From Siphonodentalium dalli (taxonomy: Eukaryota; Mollusca; Scaphopoda; Gadilida; Siphonodentaliidae): DNA of 64,000 nucleotides. This document shows, one piece after another, positions 33,453-44,555 of the stretch. The stretch is from assembly GCA_032622095.1 (NCBI GenBank), contig CP136066.1, positions 95,501,319 through 95,565,318 of the forward strand. The letters are read 5' to 3'. Position numbers and translations under genes: made by a program. Numbering within the stretch: the first letter of the stretch is position 1; every line of letters starts with the position of its first letter. The notes beneath the pieces are model-generated. The model was not told where the DNA came from. It did no database searches and saw only the letters and a list, made by a program, of their open reading frames with translations.

Positions 33453-34646
33453 TTTTAATGTACCTACATGTACATGCTTTATCATTGTTGTTAGATACAG
33501 GAAACACCTGGAAATACAGTTTGTTTTTCTGATCTGTGTTTACCAATTAAGCATGTTATTGCTCGAGTCTTAATGGTACACAGCAAGAGTTTGCACCAAA
33601 AAAGGATAGTGGAATGGGATTGAAAGGCAGTTAACACAGTTACCGTATTGATGAACGGCTAAAAAAAAACTCAAAAATTTTGAAAAAAAAACATGAGAAA
33701 GGGGGGTGGGCCCCCAAAATTTGAGGATTTTTTTTGCACAAATGGGGTGATGGTTTTCTCGGGGTCTGAATTTTATTTTTTTGGCCCTATATGTGCAATA
33801 TTTTTCCAGACCCCCCTGGTCTGAGGTTATTTTTAGGGTCGGTCGACGTGCGGAAACATGTATCTTTTTTCATTGGCCTAAGTATATATCCACATAGTTT
33901 TTCACAATTTACGTAGATCCGTCCACTGCGCGTTTATATGTTGAAATCAACTGTAAACAATAGAAAGATGGGGAGAGTGTGCACATGCACGTAGCATTGG
34001 AACTGTTTTAATTATCTACTTGGATTAACTGTTATAAAGAATTTTTTTCAACACACAGAAAAAATAGATATGATATGAAGTATAAGATATGAGCTTTGTG
34101 TTCCGCAATGCTGTATAATTTGAATGTTGTGTTGAGTGAACGGCGTGTAAACAATATACTGTAGACACATACTGAGGAAAAATAATTGAAAACAAATTTA
34201 ATCCTTCTTGAAATGTACTTGCAAAGTACAATATTTTGTCCACCTGGCAATTGCACCCAATTTGCCCCAGTACCAGGGACGTGGCAACAGGGTGATTGGG
34301 GGGGGGGAGTATCTTGTTCTCATTGCTTGATTTTCGAACCAGAAATTACAAGTGCCCATTTAGTAGGAAATTTCTATTTTTAGACTAACAGTAGCATATG
34401 TTTCTATGTCATTTTAGCACTGCTGCACGTTTCCAGTACCTGCAAATCATGTATATTGAACTTCCTTCCGTATTCATGTTTCAAAATTAGTTTTTTATCC
34501 AGCCAGAATGCACTTTTGAGATATCAACCCATATATAGAATTTGAGTAGTTTTTAGTACATAATACATGTACCTATGAAAGGGAGAAAAAAAAATATATA
34601 TATATTCAACCTCAATCGTACTAAAATCAATTGTTTTTGTCTTCCA
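33453..34646. other. No gene recognised; possible hAT-like end at 34275
   Basis: Low-complexity A/T and G/C runs (33660-33830). CAGGGACGTGGCAACAGGG at 34275 followed by a G run resembles the terminus at 54687, but no partner end was found. Confidence 0.4.
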
Positions 34647-35028
34647 TTAAAGACATATTATGGACTTGTTTGGGTGCGTGAAGTGACCAGTTAGTATACT
34701 CAGGCATTACGCCAACCTGGGAAAGGTACCATTCTGCTAACTTTCTACTAAATTTCAAAGAAATCAACGAAACCACTTCATAGAAAATATCGTCTGAACT
34801 ACGATCAACTGTAAATATTTACATCTCGATTCGGGACGCAACTATCGACAATAAAAACATACAAATGATTTCTCCATCGAGAGTCATTGCATTGAATTAA
34901 AATAACAGAATGACGATGTGTGTTGTCAATTTGGATTAATATTCGTAAAAAATAACTATGGTACTTTGAGCAAGATTATTCTCTATTTCTATTTGATCAC
35001 CCAACCGAAGTGTTTCACATCACTTTAA
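34647..35028 (+). mobile_element. TTAA-flanked MITE family B, full copy
   Basis: TTAA, then AGACATATTATGGACTTGTT at the left and TGTTTCACATCAC then TTTAA at the right. It is collinear with 45038-45414 throughout. Both TTAA edges are intact. No coding. Confidence 0.85.
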
Positions 35029-36857
35029 TAATCATTCAGATTCTATATACAATGAAGATCTGCATAATTTTTTCACATAAAAGCAGAGAGAAATAGATAT
35101 AACAACATAGAGATAATATATAGAGCATACTAGTATATCGTTAAAGGAGGTGCCACAAATAGATGTGAGCTAAAAAGCTTTTTGTACCAGAAAAATGACT
35201 TTGAAACAGAGTATATCTGCAATATTATGCCATTGTTTTGGCATTCAAATGTGAAAAACTATAACTTCAACAGTATCATTAGGCAGCCCATTATGATAAG
35301 TGACATACCGTTAAGAGCCAAGGAGCTATGCTTTAGATTAATGTTCACTGTATCGTTTGAAAAACGTCCGCTAAAACGTGTCAGTTTTTCTTGGGAGCCA
35401 GTCGCCATATTTCTATTGTAAACACATGTTCATGATGTTGTTGTCATGTCTTAATTCGCAGCAGGTACATGAAAATCGACCATAAAAGCAATTCGATCAT
35501 GCAATCGGGCAAGTTTATGATATGAAATCGATGCTTTCAGTTTATTTAAGTTGTTGGAATTAATTTAGCTGCTTGATTACCCACGATTTATGAAGTTTTG
35601 TGCTGTTTAGAGATGGAAATGTTGATATTTTATTTTTATAATTACCAGTCTATAGTCGAAAGCGAGATTACAAGATGTCGTATTATTACGCAAATCACAT
35701 AAATAGAAAAATTACATGTTTCAGAATATCAGGCCTTCGATTATGAGGCGTGCGATCGCGCTCGCGCACCATAGCACGCCTGAAATTAAATCTTGGCGAG
35801 TAATTAATCACACTCCTCGGCGATATTCGGCGCACGATTGAAAAAGGGTTTATAATAACGATCAACCTTGTTTGCTGGAGAAGACTGACAGACATGCCGT
35901 ATACGACGGAAGTAATTGTTTTAAGTTTTGCGCATGCGCTAGAACATTATTATAGTCAGGTGCGTTTAGCGATGTCGTCGCATTCGTATGTAGGTCTGAG
36001 TAATTCTCGGCTAGATATTGTTACCAACATGACATATTTAAATTAATCCCACCGTGCACCCCATCACCAATGCAACGTAATTTTGGTACCATGATTGTGT
36101 TGCGTTCTAAATGAAGCCGCCCCGATGGGCGGTGAAGATGAATAGAAATTGAAACTTGAGTTCGGGGCAATCAAACATTATTTTTAAAAATATCGATAGA
36201 GTTCACACAACAGGAAACTCTCACGTGGTTACATGGTCTCTGACCGCATTTCATAACAACTTACATCCAACGGAAGCATTACGACGCAATTCGAGAATGG
36301 AGTTTTAATTACTTCAATGTGGAGAATACATGTGTACAAGATGAATCACAATGGTGATAAAATTGATTTAATTTTGAGTCTTCGTTTGTCATTTTATACC
36401 CCCGAAATATCCACCAAAATCACACGGGTTTCAGGTTAGGCGAGTGACCAACCACACTCCTGCATTTTACAGAATCGAAGGCATGGAATATTGTATTATT
36501 CTAAAATCAAATAGCCTACATGTATATAAAAACATATTTATGAATAGGAAAGTACCGTATTCCGACGAAATATGTCATATTTTACGACGGACTCCTTGTG
36601 CGAGTTCACTTCCGGTCAATTCTATTTTGGTGCACTGGGAGAAAAACATTGTGGAGAAAAAAATACGTTTAATAACATTTGAATGTAAATTAATCGAGAA
36701 ATTGTCGGTTATCAGGTACAATCATACCGGTATAGCTTATAACCCATATATATTGATGGGCATAATCAAAAGCTTGATCCCATGCGCGATTGTCTATTCT
36801 GATCGATTTCCATTCGTAATCGTATTCTAGTATTGACGGATGGGTTTGTTTGTAATC
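35029..36857. other. No gene recognised
   Basis: A 128-codon open frame at 36444-36830 has unremarkable composition and no splice context, and I do not accept it as a gene. The remaining frames are short. Confidence 0.4.
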
Positions 36858-37112
36858 ATGGCCGCCCCGCCCCCATGGCATGTGTATCGGCTATCGCAAA
36901 ATAATGTTAGGATATTATGGTCTCCCATAACAAGAAAAATAGTTCCTAAGAATGTAAACAATGCAAATGGAGGACATTTTGCCATTATTCAGGATGACAG
37001 TACTATTTTCACAGGCAGGGTATTTGGGAAAGTTCTTGTTTTTCCTCAAAATGATGTCTCCTTGTCTCTAGCCAGATTCTTACAGGACCATTTTGACTGT
37101 TCAGTTTGTTAA
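36858..37112 (+). CDS. Possible first exon or small ORF inside the insertion
   Basis: An ATG in strong context (ATCATGGCC) opens an 84-codon frame beginning MAAPPPWHVYRLSQNNV. It continues HFAIIQDDSTIFTGRVFG and LARFLQDHFDCSVC to a TAA. Its composition is protein-like. A GGGTATTT donor-like site near 37019 could end a first exon earlier. I recognise no family. It could be cargo of the large element or a chance frame. Confidence 0.3.
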   Translation: MAAPPPWHVYRLSQNNVRILWSPITRKIVPKNVNNANGGHFAIIQDDSTIFTGRVFGKVLVFPQNDVSLSLARFLQDHFDCSVC

Positions 37113-37982
37113 CCATTGGAACTGGAGAAACGCCGTTTGGGGACATGATTTTTTGTCACTCTACTTGGAAGTAGCCAAGGATATGCCACGATTTCGCATC
37201 TAAAATAAAACAGTGCTTGATAATATTTTTTGGCTTGCAACATTGTCGTGAGCATGCACAATTCAACTACTGGTTACTTCCTTTATCGATAATGGAAATT
37301 TTTCCACTTACGACAGCTGCTTACGATTGAATCGTGGTCGTCTGAACGTTCACCAATTGACTGTTTTAACTTTTAGCCCAATCGTTGAATCGGGCCATTA
37401 TATATCGATCCGTTGTTTACCCAGAACTGTTTATGTACAGTGACTGTGGTTGGACACACAAAATTTTTCTTCTCACATTAATCATTACTAATAAAAAAGA
37501 CACTGACACTTTACTAATAGTAGGCCTAATACTATTATTTTTAGGAAATCTACCTTTCCAATATTCGAGGTACATGTATCACCCATGATCACTTCATAAT
37601 TGGACGTTATATGTCATATTTCCTATAAAAACCTCATGCATATGTGTTCATACGATAGTACAAAAGAAACTTACCATGGGAACGAATGCAATGTCATATT
37701 TTAATCATCTAAATCCAACAGAGAGAAGTTCCGACCGCGTGCATGGTCCGGGCGGATACAAGACATTTCGTACCTGAACGTTTCGTACCATCTGGTACCA
37801 TCTGGTCGTTTCGTAGCGTACTGCCAGAGGCAGAAAGACGTGGAACCTTGCTATTTCCACTGGAGTGACTGGACAGTTATCGAGAAAAGTCCGCCGTTAA
37901 AGTTCGGAATATTTTCAAACAGAGTTTAAACAACGATCACGTGGCATGCAGTTTAACCAATCAGGAATACGAACCGTTTAAC
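37113..37982. other. No gene recognised
   Basis: Contains a small duplication GTACCATCTGG (about 37787 and 37797). No exon-like frame. Confidence 0.45.
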
Positions 37983-39313
37983 ACGAACATGACATTTGGA
38001 ACTTATTCCCGACCCCAAATACCACCAAGAATCACCCCGACCCCACCCACCACCCCAGGGGGTGTTTCTATGTGGTATTTGGGGTGGGCCACCCACTCAT
38101 GCCGTCAAATCGGTCGAAATCCTTGCCGTTCTCGAGAATGGTCCATACCCCATTTTCACCCCTCGGGGTGGCACCCCCGGGGTGATGGTGGGGTCGGGGT
38201 GTTTCTATGTGGTATTTGGGGCCGGCCACCCACCCATGGCGTCAAATCGGTCGAAATCCTTACCGTTCTCGAAAATTGTCCATATCCCAATTTTCACCCC
38301 CTCGGGGTGGCACCCCGGGGGTGATGGGCGGGGGTCGGGGTGTTTCTAGGTGGTATTTGGGCCCGGCCACCCACACATTCCGTCAACTCGGTCGAAATCC
38401 TTACCGTTCTCGAAAATTGTCCATATCCCCATTTTCACCCCCTCGCGGGGGGGGGGGCACACTGGGGGTGATGGGTGGGGGTCGGGGTGTTTCTTGGTGA
38501 TATTTGGGGCCGGCCACCCACCCATGCCGTCAAATCGGTCGAAATCCTTACCGTTCTCGAAAATTGTCCATATCCCAATTTTCACCCCCTCGGGGTGGCA
38601 CCCTCCGGGGTGATGGGTGTGGGGTCGGGGTGTTTCTAGGTGGTATTTGGGGCCGGCCACCCACCCATGCCGTCAACTCGGTCGAAATCCTTACCGTTCT
38701 CGAAAATTGTCCATATCCCCATTTTCACCCCCTCGCGGGGGGGGGGGACACACTGGGGGTGATGGGTGGGGGTCGGGGTGTTTCTTGGTGATATTTGGGG
38801 CCGGCCACCCACCCATGCCGTCAAATCGGTCGAAATCCTTACCGTTCTCGAAAATTGTCCATATCCCAATTTTCACCCCCTCGGGGTGGCACCCTCCGGG
38901 GTGATGGGTGGGGGGTCGGGGTGTTTCTATGTGGTATTTGGGGCCGGCCACCCACCCATGCCGTCAACTCGGTCGAAATCCTTACCGTTCTCGAAAATTG
39001 TCCATATCCCAATTTTCACCCCCTCAGGGTGGCACCCCGGGGTTGATGGGTGGGGGTCGGGGTGTTTCTAGGTGGTATTTGGGGCCGGCCACCCACCCAT
39101 GCCGTCAACTCGGTCGAAATCCTTACCGTTCTCGAAAATTGTCCATATCCCCATTTTCACCCCCTCGGGGTGGCACCCCCGGGGGTGATGGTGGGGGTCG
39201 GGGTGTTTCTTGGTGGTATTTGGGGCCGGCCTCCCACCCATGCCCTGAAATCGGCCGAAAGCCACATTTTTGAAAATAAAGAATAGGGAATAAGTTCCAA
39301 ATGTCATGTTCGT
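37983..39313. mobile_element. TIR-bounded element containing a 9-unit satellite array
   Basis: CGAACATGACATTTGGAACT then TATTCCC at the left is mirrored exactly at the right end (39288-39313). Between them are nine units of 137-148 bp, each with TCGGTCGAAATCCTTACCGT and a C-rich TTTTCACCCCCTCGGGGTGG block. Unit anchors fall at 38111, 38248, 38389, 38536, 38679, 38827, 38970, 39111 and 39252. TCAACTCGG and TCAAATCGG variants alternate with 143/148 spacing, a dimeric higher-order pattern. Stop-poor GC-rich units leave several frames open on both strands, which are not genes. Confidence 0.85.
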
Positions 39314-39316
39314 CCA

Positions 39317-39469
39317 TTTAACTACCTATGTAAGAATCTTTGCTACCTAATCAGTATTTAAAATACCAGCTCCAGGTAGCTAAAATGACTAGGAAAAGTA
39401 GCTAAAAAGACTAGGAGAGTAGTGAAAAAATTTTAACTACCCAAATCTATCTACTTTTTTTTTAGTGTG
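39317..39469. repeat. Right subterminal region of the 22.6-kb insertion
   Basis: TTAACTACCTATG, GCTACCTAATC, AGGTAGCTAAAATGAC, AGTAGCTAAA, TTTTAACTACCCAAA and a final TTTTTTTTAGTGTG. The words and spacing match the left end at 16871-17290 but are fewer. Confidence 0.8.
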
Positions 39470-39471
39470 TA

Positions 39472-40177
39472 CCCGTTATATATTGACGCTTTGTGTAGAA
39501 TGGCTTCATATGCGGTTAAAATCTCATCCAGTTGTACCAGTGGCATATTAAATGATGCAATGCGCGAACAGCGCAGCGGGGTAGCTGGGAATTCGATATT
39601 CAAAAGTCTGGAGTCATTTGGCTTGACTATACCCTCCGACATTACTAACAACAAGCCTCTAATTAACAAGCTTCTAAAGTCATTTAAATGCCAGCTCAGA
39701 GAAAATCACACTGAAAATTTCAGAACAAGTATGCGCGATGGTGTTTCAAAAACTGGTAATAATAAATTAAGAACATATCGACTTTTTAAAAGAGATATTG
39801 TCCTAGAACCCTATCTCTTAAATACAGCGTCGCTAGGTGACCGCTCAGCATTTACACGTCTAAGAATAAGTAATCATTCTCTCGCCATTGAAAAGGGTCG
39901 TCACGCCCAACCACCGATTCCTTTAGCCAGAAGATTATGTGTTATGTGTAATGACGAAGCCATCGACGATGAGAGGCATTTCCTAATTGATTGTCCAACA
40001 TTTCTTCCTATACGGAATGAACTCATTAAAATTATGGGTGACAATTTTATCAATTTTCGATTGATGAGTAGATTGGACCAACTCACACATATATTAGCCA
40101 ATGGCACAGCTCAGATATGCTCCCAAATCTGCAACGTAGTCAAGCGGTTATTCGAAGCCAGATCACAGCTAAACTAG
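39472..40177 (+). pseudogene. LINE reverse transcriptase, C-terminal region, downstream piece
   Basis: Open for 235 codons from the insertion edge to TAG at 40175-40177. It starts PLYIDALCRMASYAVKI, the expected continuation of RAELGSY at 16870. It then carries AFTRLRISNHSLAIEKGRH and a zinc-knuckle CVMCNDEAIDDERHFLIDCP (C-x2-C-x8-H-x4-C), which closes most jockey/CR1-type ORF2 proteins. It ends RLFEARSQLN. Joined to 16596-16870 minus the insertion and one TA, the frame is continuous over 327 codons including the stop. I see no stop within this piece. Confidence 0.9.
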
Positions 40178-40387
40178 ACAAATTACGTGTGTTGAATCAT
40201 GTATGATAACTCACTATACAGATAAAAATATACGCAATTAATGAATATATATATATATTATCACTATTATTCAATGTATGTAATGTCAATATATTGTATG
40301 ATGTCACATGATACACTGTTAATATTATTATACATGGCAACCTGTCCCTATAATGGGGCGTCTTTTGCTGAATAAATCTATCTATGT
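40178..40387 (+). mobile_element. LINE 3' UTR and tail
   Basis: Ends CCTGTCCCTATAATGGGGCG, CTGAATAAATCTATCTATG. A short tandem tail of TCTA type just after AATAAA is usual for LINEs of this group and marks the 3' limit. Confidence 0.7.
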
Positions 40388-40692
40388 CTGTACCGTAGCT
40401 TCTTTGTATAATTTGTCATTGAGTTATGCCACTTGGTCTGCAGACACAAAACGCTAAATTTTACCCATTTTTTTACTCAAATTGACCATTTTCAACCCCA
40501 AATCAGACCATGACAGAGCGAATGTCAGTAAATAAGCTTCTTCCACCTGATAGAGATATGATAGAGCTGAGAAATATTTGAAATAGAACAAAAGTTATCG
40601 TATCAATTTGAAAAAATGTCTTGCACGCGCAGATGACAGAATTCATGGGAGAGACATCTGGCTATTTTCCTCAACCAATAACACAGAGCTGG

Positions 40693-40973
40693 CCTTCCCT
40701 GAAGGTAGCGGGGTAATGTCGCAAGAGCTATACTCGTCCTTGACCTCAATAAATGGTATACTCGTAGGGCGTGCATCTATAATCTCAAATCGACTCCATT
40801 CCACCCGCATGTGCAATTTGACTTATATATCAAGATGTTCCACCCACATTGGTGTTCTAGAAACCACCAGAAAAAAACCCGTTCATTAGTTGAATATAAC
40901 GTGACTGCAAATTCTGAGGTGAAGGTCGAGTATAGCTCTTGCGACATTACGCCCGGCTCTACCTTCACTGAAC
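40693..40973. repeat. Inverted repeat with a perfect 24-bp core
   Basis: GTAATGTCGCAAGAGCTATA..CG (40712-40736) and its exact complement (40928-40951) lie in weaker arms that include TGAAGGTAG. Open frames on the plus strand cross it (40608-40889 and 40811-41095), but their coding status is undecided. Confidence 0.8.
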
Positions 40974-41199
40974 ACGATGTGGAGATGCATGAAGGAGGGT
41001 TAGGTCCGAATGCATCCCACACGGATGCAGACAGGAGCGCTGATACACCAGTTGTAATTTGTCTATCCGTCTCTACTAGTGTGGCAACCGTCTGAACTCG
41101 CCTGCCCGGTACTTCTCAGTCTACAATCCCAGCGCCGTCCGGTAAAGCACCGGTATCGCATCTGCTATGGTGTCAGCTAGCCTAAAACGCCGAATATAT

Positions 41200-41889
41200 A
41201 TAGCCTTTCAAAGTCTCGAAATCAGCCCCTCCTAGTATTACCCTCTCGTTCTTACCCAACCAAAACTTTGAGCCCGTTATTAAGGTATCAGAAAGGCGGT
41301 TAATTCTTTCACCGATCCCTGTCAATAGGGAATCTGGTGCCAAAATCATGTAAAAATTGAATTCGGAAATAAAAGACGACTCCCAATCATGGGGCAATAT
41401 ATTTCGCAATCCGTTTACCACCACGCCTGACACGAAACTCCAATGGCTACAACATAGAATTAAAACGAGAATCATCTGAAAGAACAAATTTCTGAAAATA
41501 GCAGGCATAAGAGCTGATGATCTATGTAATCGATGCGAAAATACTCAACAAAACATATATATCTCACATTTTCTGGGACTGCCCGCACACAAATCGGTTC
41601 ATAACCGAACTTCAGTCTTGGTTTAAAATAAATAAAGTGTCTATATATATATATATTACCAAACCATGTATGCTGTTTGGCGTTAATCATTGTCAAGTGA
41701 ATTCTATCATTAATTACTTTATACTTGTGCTAAAGCAATATAATTATAGGACTAAATGTGACCCGATTCAACTCTCAATAAAGACATTTCTCGCTGAGTT
41801 GAAATTCAAATATGAAAATGTAATAAGTACAACATGCGATGGCTATACCCTTAGAAAAATGTTATTAATGATAAAACTGACTGACTAGC
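41200..41889 (+). pseudogene. Second LINE fragment, C-terminal part with zinc knuckle
   Basis: Continuous LINE-like translation: SITLSFLPNQNFEPVIKV, RLILSPIPVNRESGAKIM, a stop, SWGNIFRNPFTTTPDTKLQW, LQHRIKTRII, a stop, NKFLKIAGIRADDLCNRCEN and ISHIFWDCPHTNRFITELQ. The CNRC...HIFWDC motif is the zf-RVT-type knuckle (C-x2-C-x8-H-x4-C) seen in L1/Tx1-like elements. The last 123 codons are open to a stop near 41888. Two in-frame stops show it is dead. It is a different LINE lineage from the one at 39472-40177. Confidence 0.8.
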
Positions 41890-42290
41890 CGATATATCCC
41901 GCAACAATACTAACTCTATACGTGTATAAATCCCGAAGAACACGATTATATTCACAGAGCCTGGAACCCGAGCAATCTCTCACATTAATCGTTTCTTAAC
42001 TCGGTCACCACAAAGCCGAGCACGAACTTGTCTGCGCCAAACTGAAGTCTTTATATAACTGTATAACACGACACTCTTCATTGAGAGCGCGAATGTTGTG
42101 TTACCAAAATGACCAACAGAATAACAACTTTATATTTATCTCTTAACAAAAACTATATGATTCATGTATGCTTTTATTAATGTCGCCAGTGAGAGAGTAA
42201 GCCCAAGTGAAATTCACTGGGAGCATACAAACGTGAGTGCAAGAATATAATATGTCTCAATGTATCGTTATTCTAATGCTTGTGCTTTTA

Positions 42291-43799
42291 GGGCGCGTAC
42301 ACATGAAGCTGCAAGAAAATATCTGCAAGAAAATATCAGGTACAATTGTACTCTGATATTTTCTTGCTGCAAAGATTACGCCCGTGAGAAAGCGGCGGGT
42401 TAGTTGACGTTGATTGAGCTCAATGTGACTAGTGTTAGTCGTGTCTGTTGAAGTGAATTACTGCGGACAAACAACCTATAGTCCATATCGAATATTCATT
42501 GAGTTATAAAGTGTTATGGAAAATTTCAAATGCCACCAATTTTAACGAGAAAGGAACGCGCCCTCGTCGTTGGAGTATGGATGTGTGTTCAGGGATGCGA
42601 TGAGCTCTGATGTATGTTCTCATTACTTGATATTCCAACCAGTGTAACTAGTTGCACATCTTCCTACTTTTGGTCAAAATTTTGGTTTAGTTCATCTATG
42701 CATCCCCTCTATGCATAGAGTCCAAATTAAAGTAAAACAACTAAATCAAGGCATGTGAGGTACCAAATTATAAAGCATCCCCATACATGCAGAGGGTTTC
42801 CGTTCGGGGGTGTCCACATTGGGAAATTCTAACTGCAGCCCCCCTTGAATCAGAATCAGACCAAACACAAGTTTTCCATAAATTCCATTTGCACCCCCCC
42901 TTGCACCTCAGTGCTCTTATGCCTAATATTAGACCATGGTTCGGCCCGGTGTGCGAAAATTTTGTAATCTGAACAAGAAAATCGCAAAATCCCACAATCT
43001 AGACTAGCCTCAATCATTCCTAGAGTTGGAAATTTCAAACCTGACACCCCACTTAGGTTGGAAATTTTACATCTGATGACAATTCCAATGACAATGTTGA
43101 CCAAATGTATGACAATATTGTTTTCTTAAATTGACTAGCAGTTTTTGACTTTTGACTGGCCACGGGGGAGGGACCAGGACACAAGCTTTCAAAGTGTTGG
43201 AAATTTCCAACCTGTCACCCCCCTGAGGTTGGAAAGTTTCCAACTGATGACCATTTCAGACCAAAATTTTTACCAAAAATAGGAAAATATGCAAATATTG
43301 GTCCAAAAACAATTAATTCCCCCAAGACATTTTTTGAAAATCAAACTACAAGAACATTTTCAACCTATTGTTGGTGTGAAATTTCCAACTAATGTTTTGT
43401 CAGGTATGAAATATTGACCAAAGTTGGGGGGGGGGGGGGTGAGACACCAAGCCCCCCCCCCACCTGTCGCCACGTCACTGTACACACGTATATACGTGTA
43501 TATATAATACATCAGCGGTTCTGACAACCAATATAAAATTGAAATACGTAGTATGTTGAAACAGACGATACTATTGATGGATCATAACTCGAGTGCTTGA
43601 ATTGTTACGATCATATCCCTGCGAGATTAGTTAACGGATACCGATGGCCACCTATCAAGGTGAACACATATCACCAATTGGCGATAAAATATCAGCGCGC
43701 TGCCAACGTCGAATATTTTCCGGTATTATTTATTTAATTGGTCAAGTAAGTCACATGGGGCATACCTGATATTTTCTTGCTGGCCATGTGTACGCGCCC
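42291..43799. mobile_element. PIF/Harbinger-like element with TTA duplications
   Basis: GGGCGCGTACACATG at the left and CATGTGTACGCGCCC at the right form a perfect 15-bp inverted repeat; (G)CAAGAAAATATCAGGTA words continue inside. TTA flanks both sides (42288-42290 and 43800-43802). A TWA duplication and GGG-type TIR are typical of PIF/Harbinger. The interior is full of TTGGAAATTTCCAACCTG-like iterations (43020-43400) and C/G runs. A hAT-like CAGGGATGCGATG at 42590 with CGCCACGTCACTG at 43482 may be a nested element. No transposase frame. Confidence 0.85.
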
Positions 43800-43905
43800 T
43801 TACGTATGTCTGACTGTCTCATCTTTTTGTGATATATATATTTCCTCAATAAAAAAATATTTTTTTAAAGATTGAGAATAAAATATAAGATCAGATCAGA
43901 TTTCA

Positions 43906-44420
43906 CATTGGAATCCATCGGCACACCCTGGAGCACACAATTAAAAGTGAATTGTTTTGAAAATTTAAAGGCATGTCTGGGATCACCTCTAGATGAGAGT
44001 TATTTAATTTGAAAGATTTCGATGAAATCATGGCCACCGACAGTCGTCTTGGATTTTATTGTTTGCATGATTAAATCCTTTGACACACCCTTCAGGTTAT
44101 ATCCCTCCTCCGATAGTCACTAAACTGCATATGGATAAACATTGTGACCTCCACATGACATTGATTTTGTCAAAATTCGTTGAAAACATGGCCAGCAGCA
44201 GCCATCTTTGATTTTAAATTTGAATCCATGGGCGCACTCTGAAACTCGCATTTATCGGACAAATGTTTTTGAATGAATATAATAATACAGGTATGTTTAT
44301 TATCACCTCTAGATGGGAAATATCGAATTTGTATGATTTTTCCATCAAAAACATGGCTGCCGGTAGCCATCTTCGCTTTTATTATTTGCATGACTAAATA
44401 CTTAGTTACTTGCTGCACCA
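43906..44420 (+). repeat. Tandem repeat, two ~300-bp units ('catggctgcc..gccatctt' type)
   Basis: ATCACCTCTAGATG.GA, (A/G)ATTT(C/T).(A/T)TCA(A/T)..ATGGC..CC and GCCATCTT(C/G)(G/T).TTTTATT are shared by units starting near 43980 and 44297. An additional AAAACATGGCCAGCAGCAGC block lies at 44185. Related words occur at 11260, 14650 and 47130. Confidence 0.55.
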
Positions 44421-44555
44421 GAAATTTCATCCAATTGATCCCATACTCCATATGGCTCTTCGAGTTGACCTCTGGTAGTACTTAAACATTTGAACTTTCC
44501 GCATACATTATCGCTCTATTGACTGTATGGCATTATCAATGAGCTACTGTGGTAT

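Larger units (their letters stand above)
16871..39469. mobile_element. 22.6-kb insertion splitting the LINE; giant CACTA-like DNA transposon
   Basis: The left end begins CACACTAAATTC and the right end finishes TTTAGTGTG, giving a perfect 9-bp inverted repeat. TA flanks both sides (16869-16870 and 39470-39471). Deleting the insertion with one TA rejoins AGC-TAC-CCG in the LINE frame. Both ends carry many AACTACC/GGTAGTT words in both orientations, the subterminal architecture of CACTA/EnSpm elements. An alternative reading of the edge gives a 3-bp duplication, TAC. No long transposase frame is visible; the body holds short decayed coding traces and many nested repeats. The length therefore reflects both the original element and later insertions. 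It could also be a smaller element expanded by nesting. Confidence 0.8.

Noticed and set aside
36444-36830. 128-codon frame
   Set aside because: No recognisable motifs, no splice context and unremarkable composition in AT-rich DNA.
38040-39290. Overlapping open frames of 80-120 codons on both strands
   Set aside because: They are produced by stop-poor GC-rich satellite units repeated every ~143 bp; the peptides repeat in all frames.
16871-39469. Maverick/Polinton or integrated large virus
   Set aside because: Target duplication is TA (or TAC), not 6 bp, and no polymerase B, integrase, ATPase or capsid-like frames are visible.
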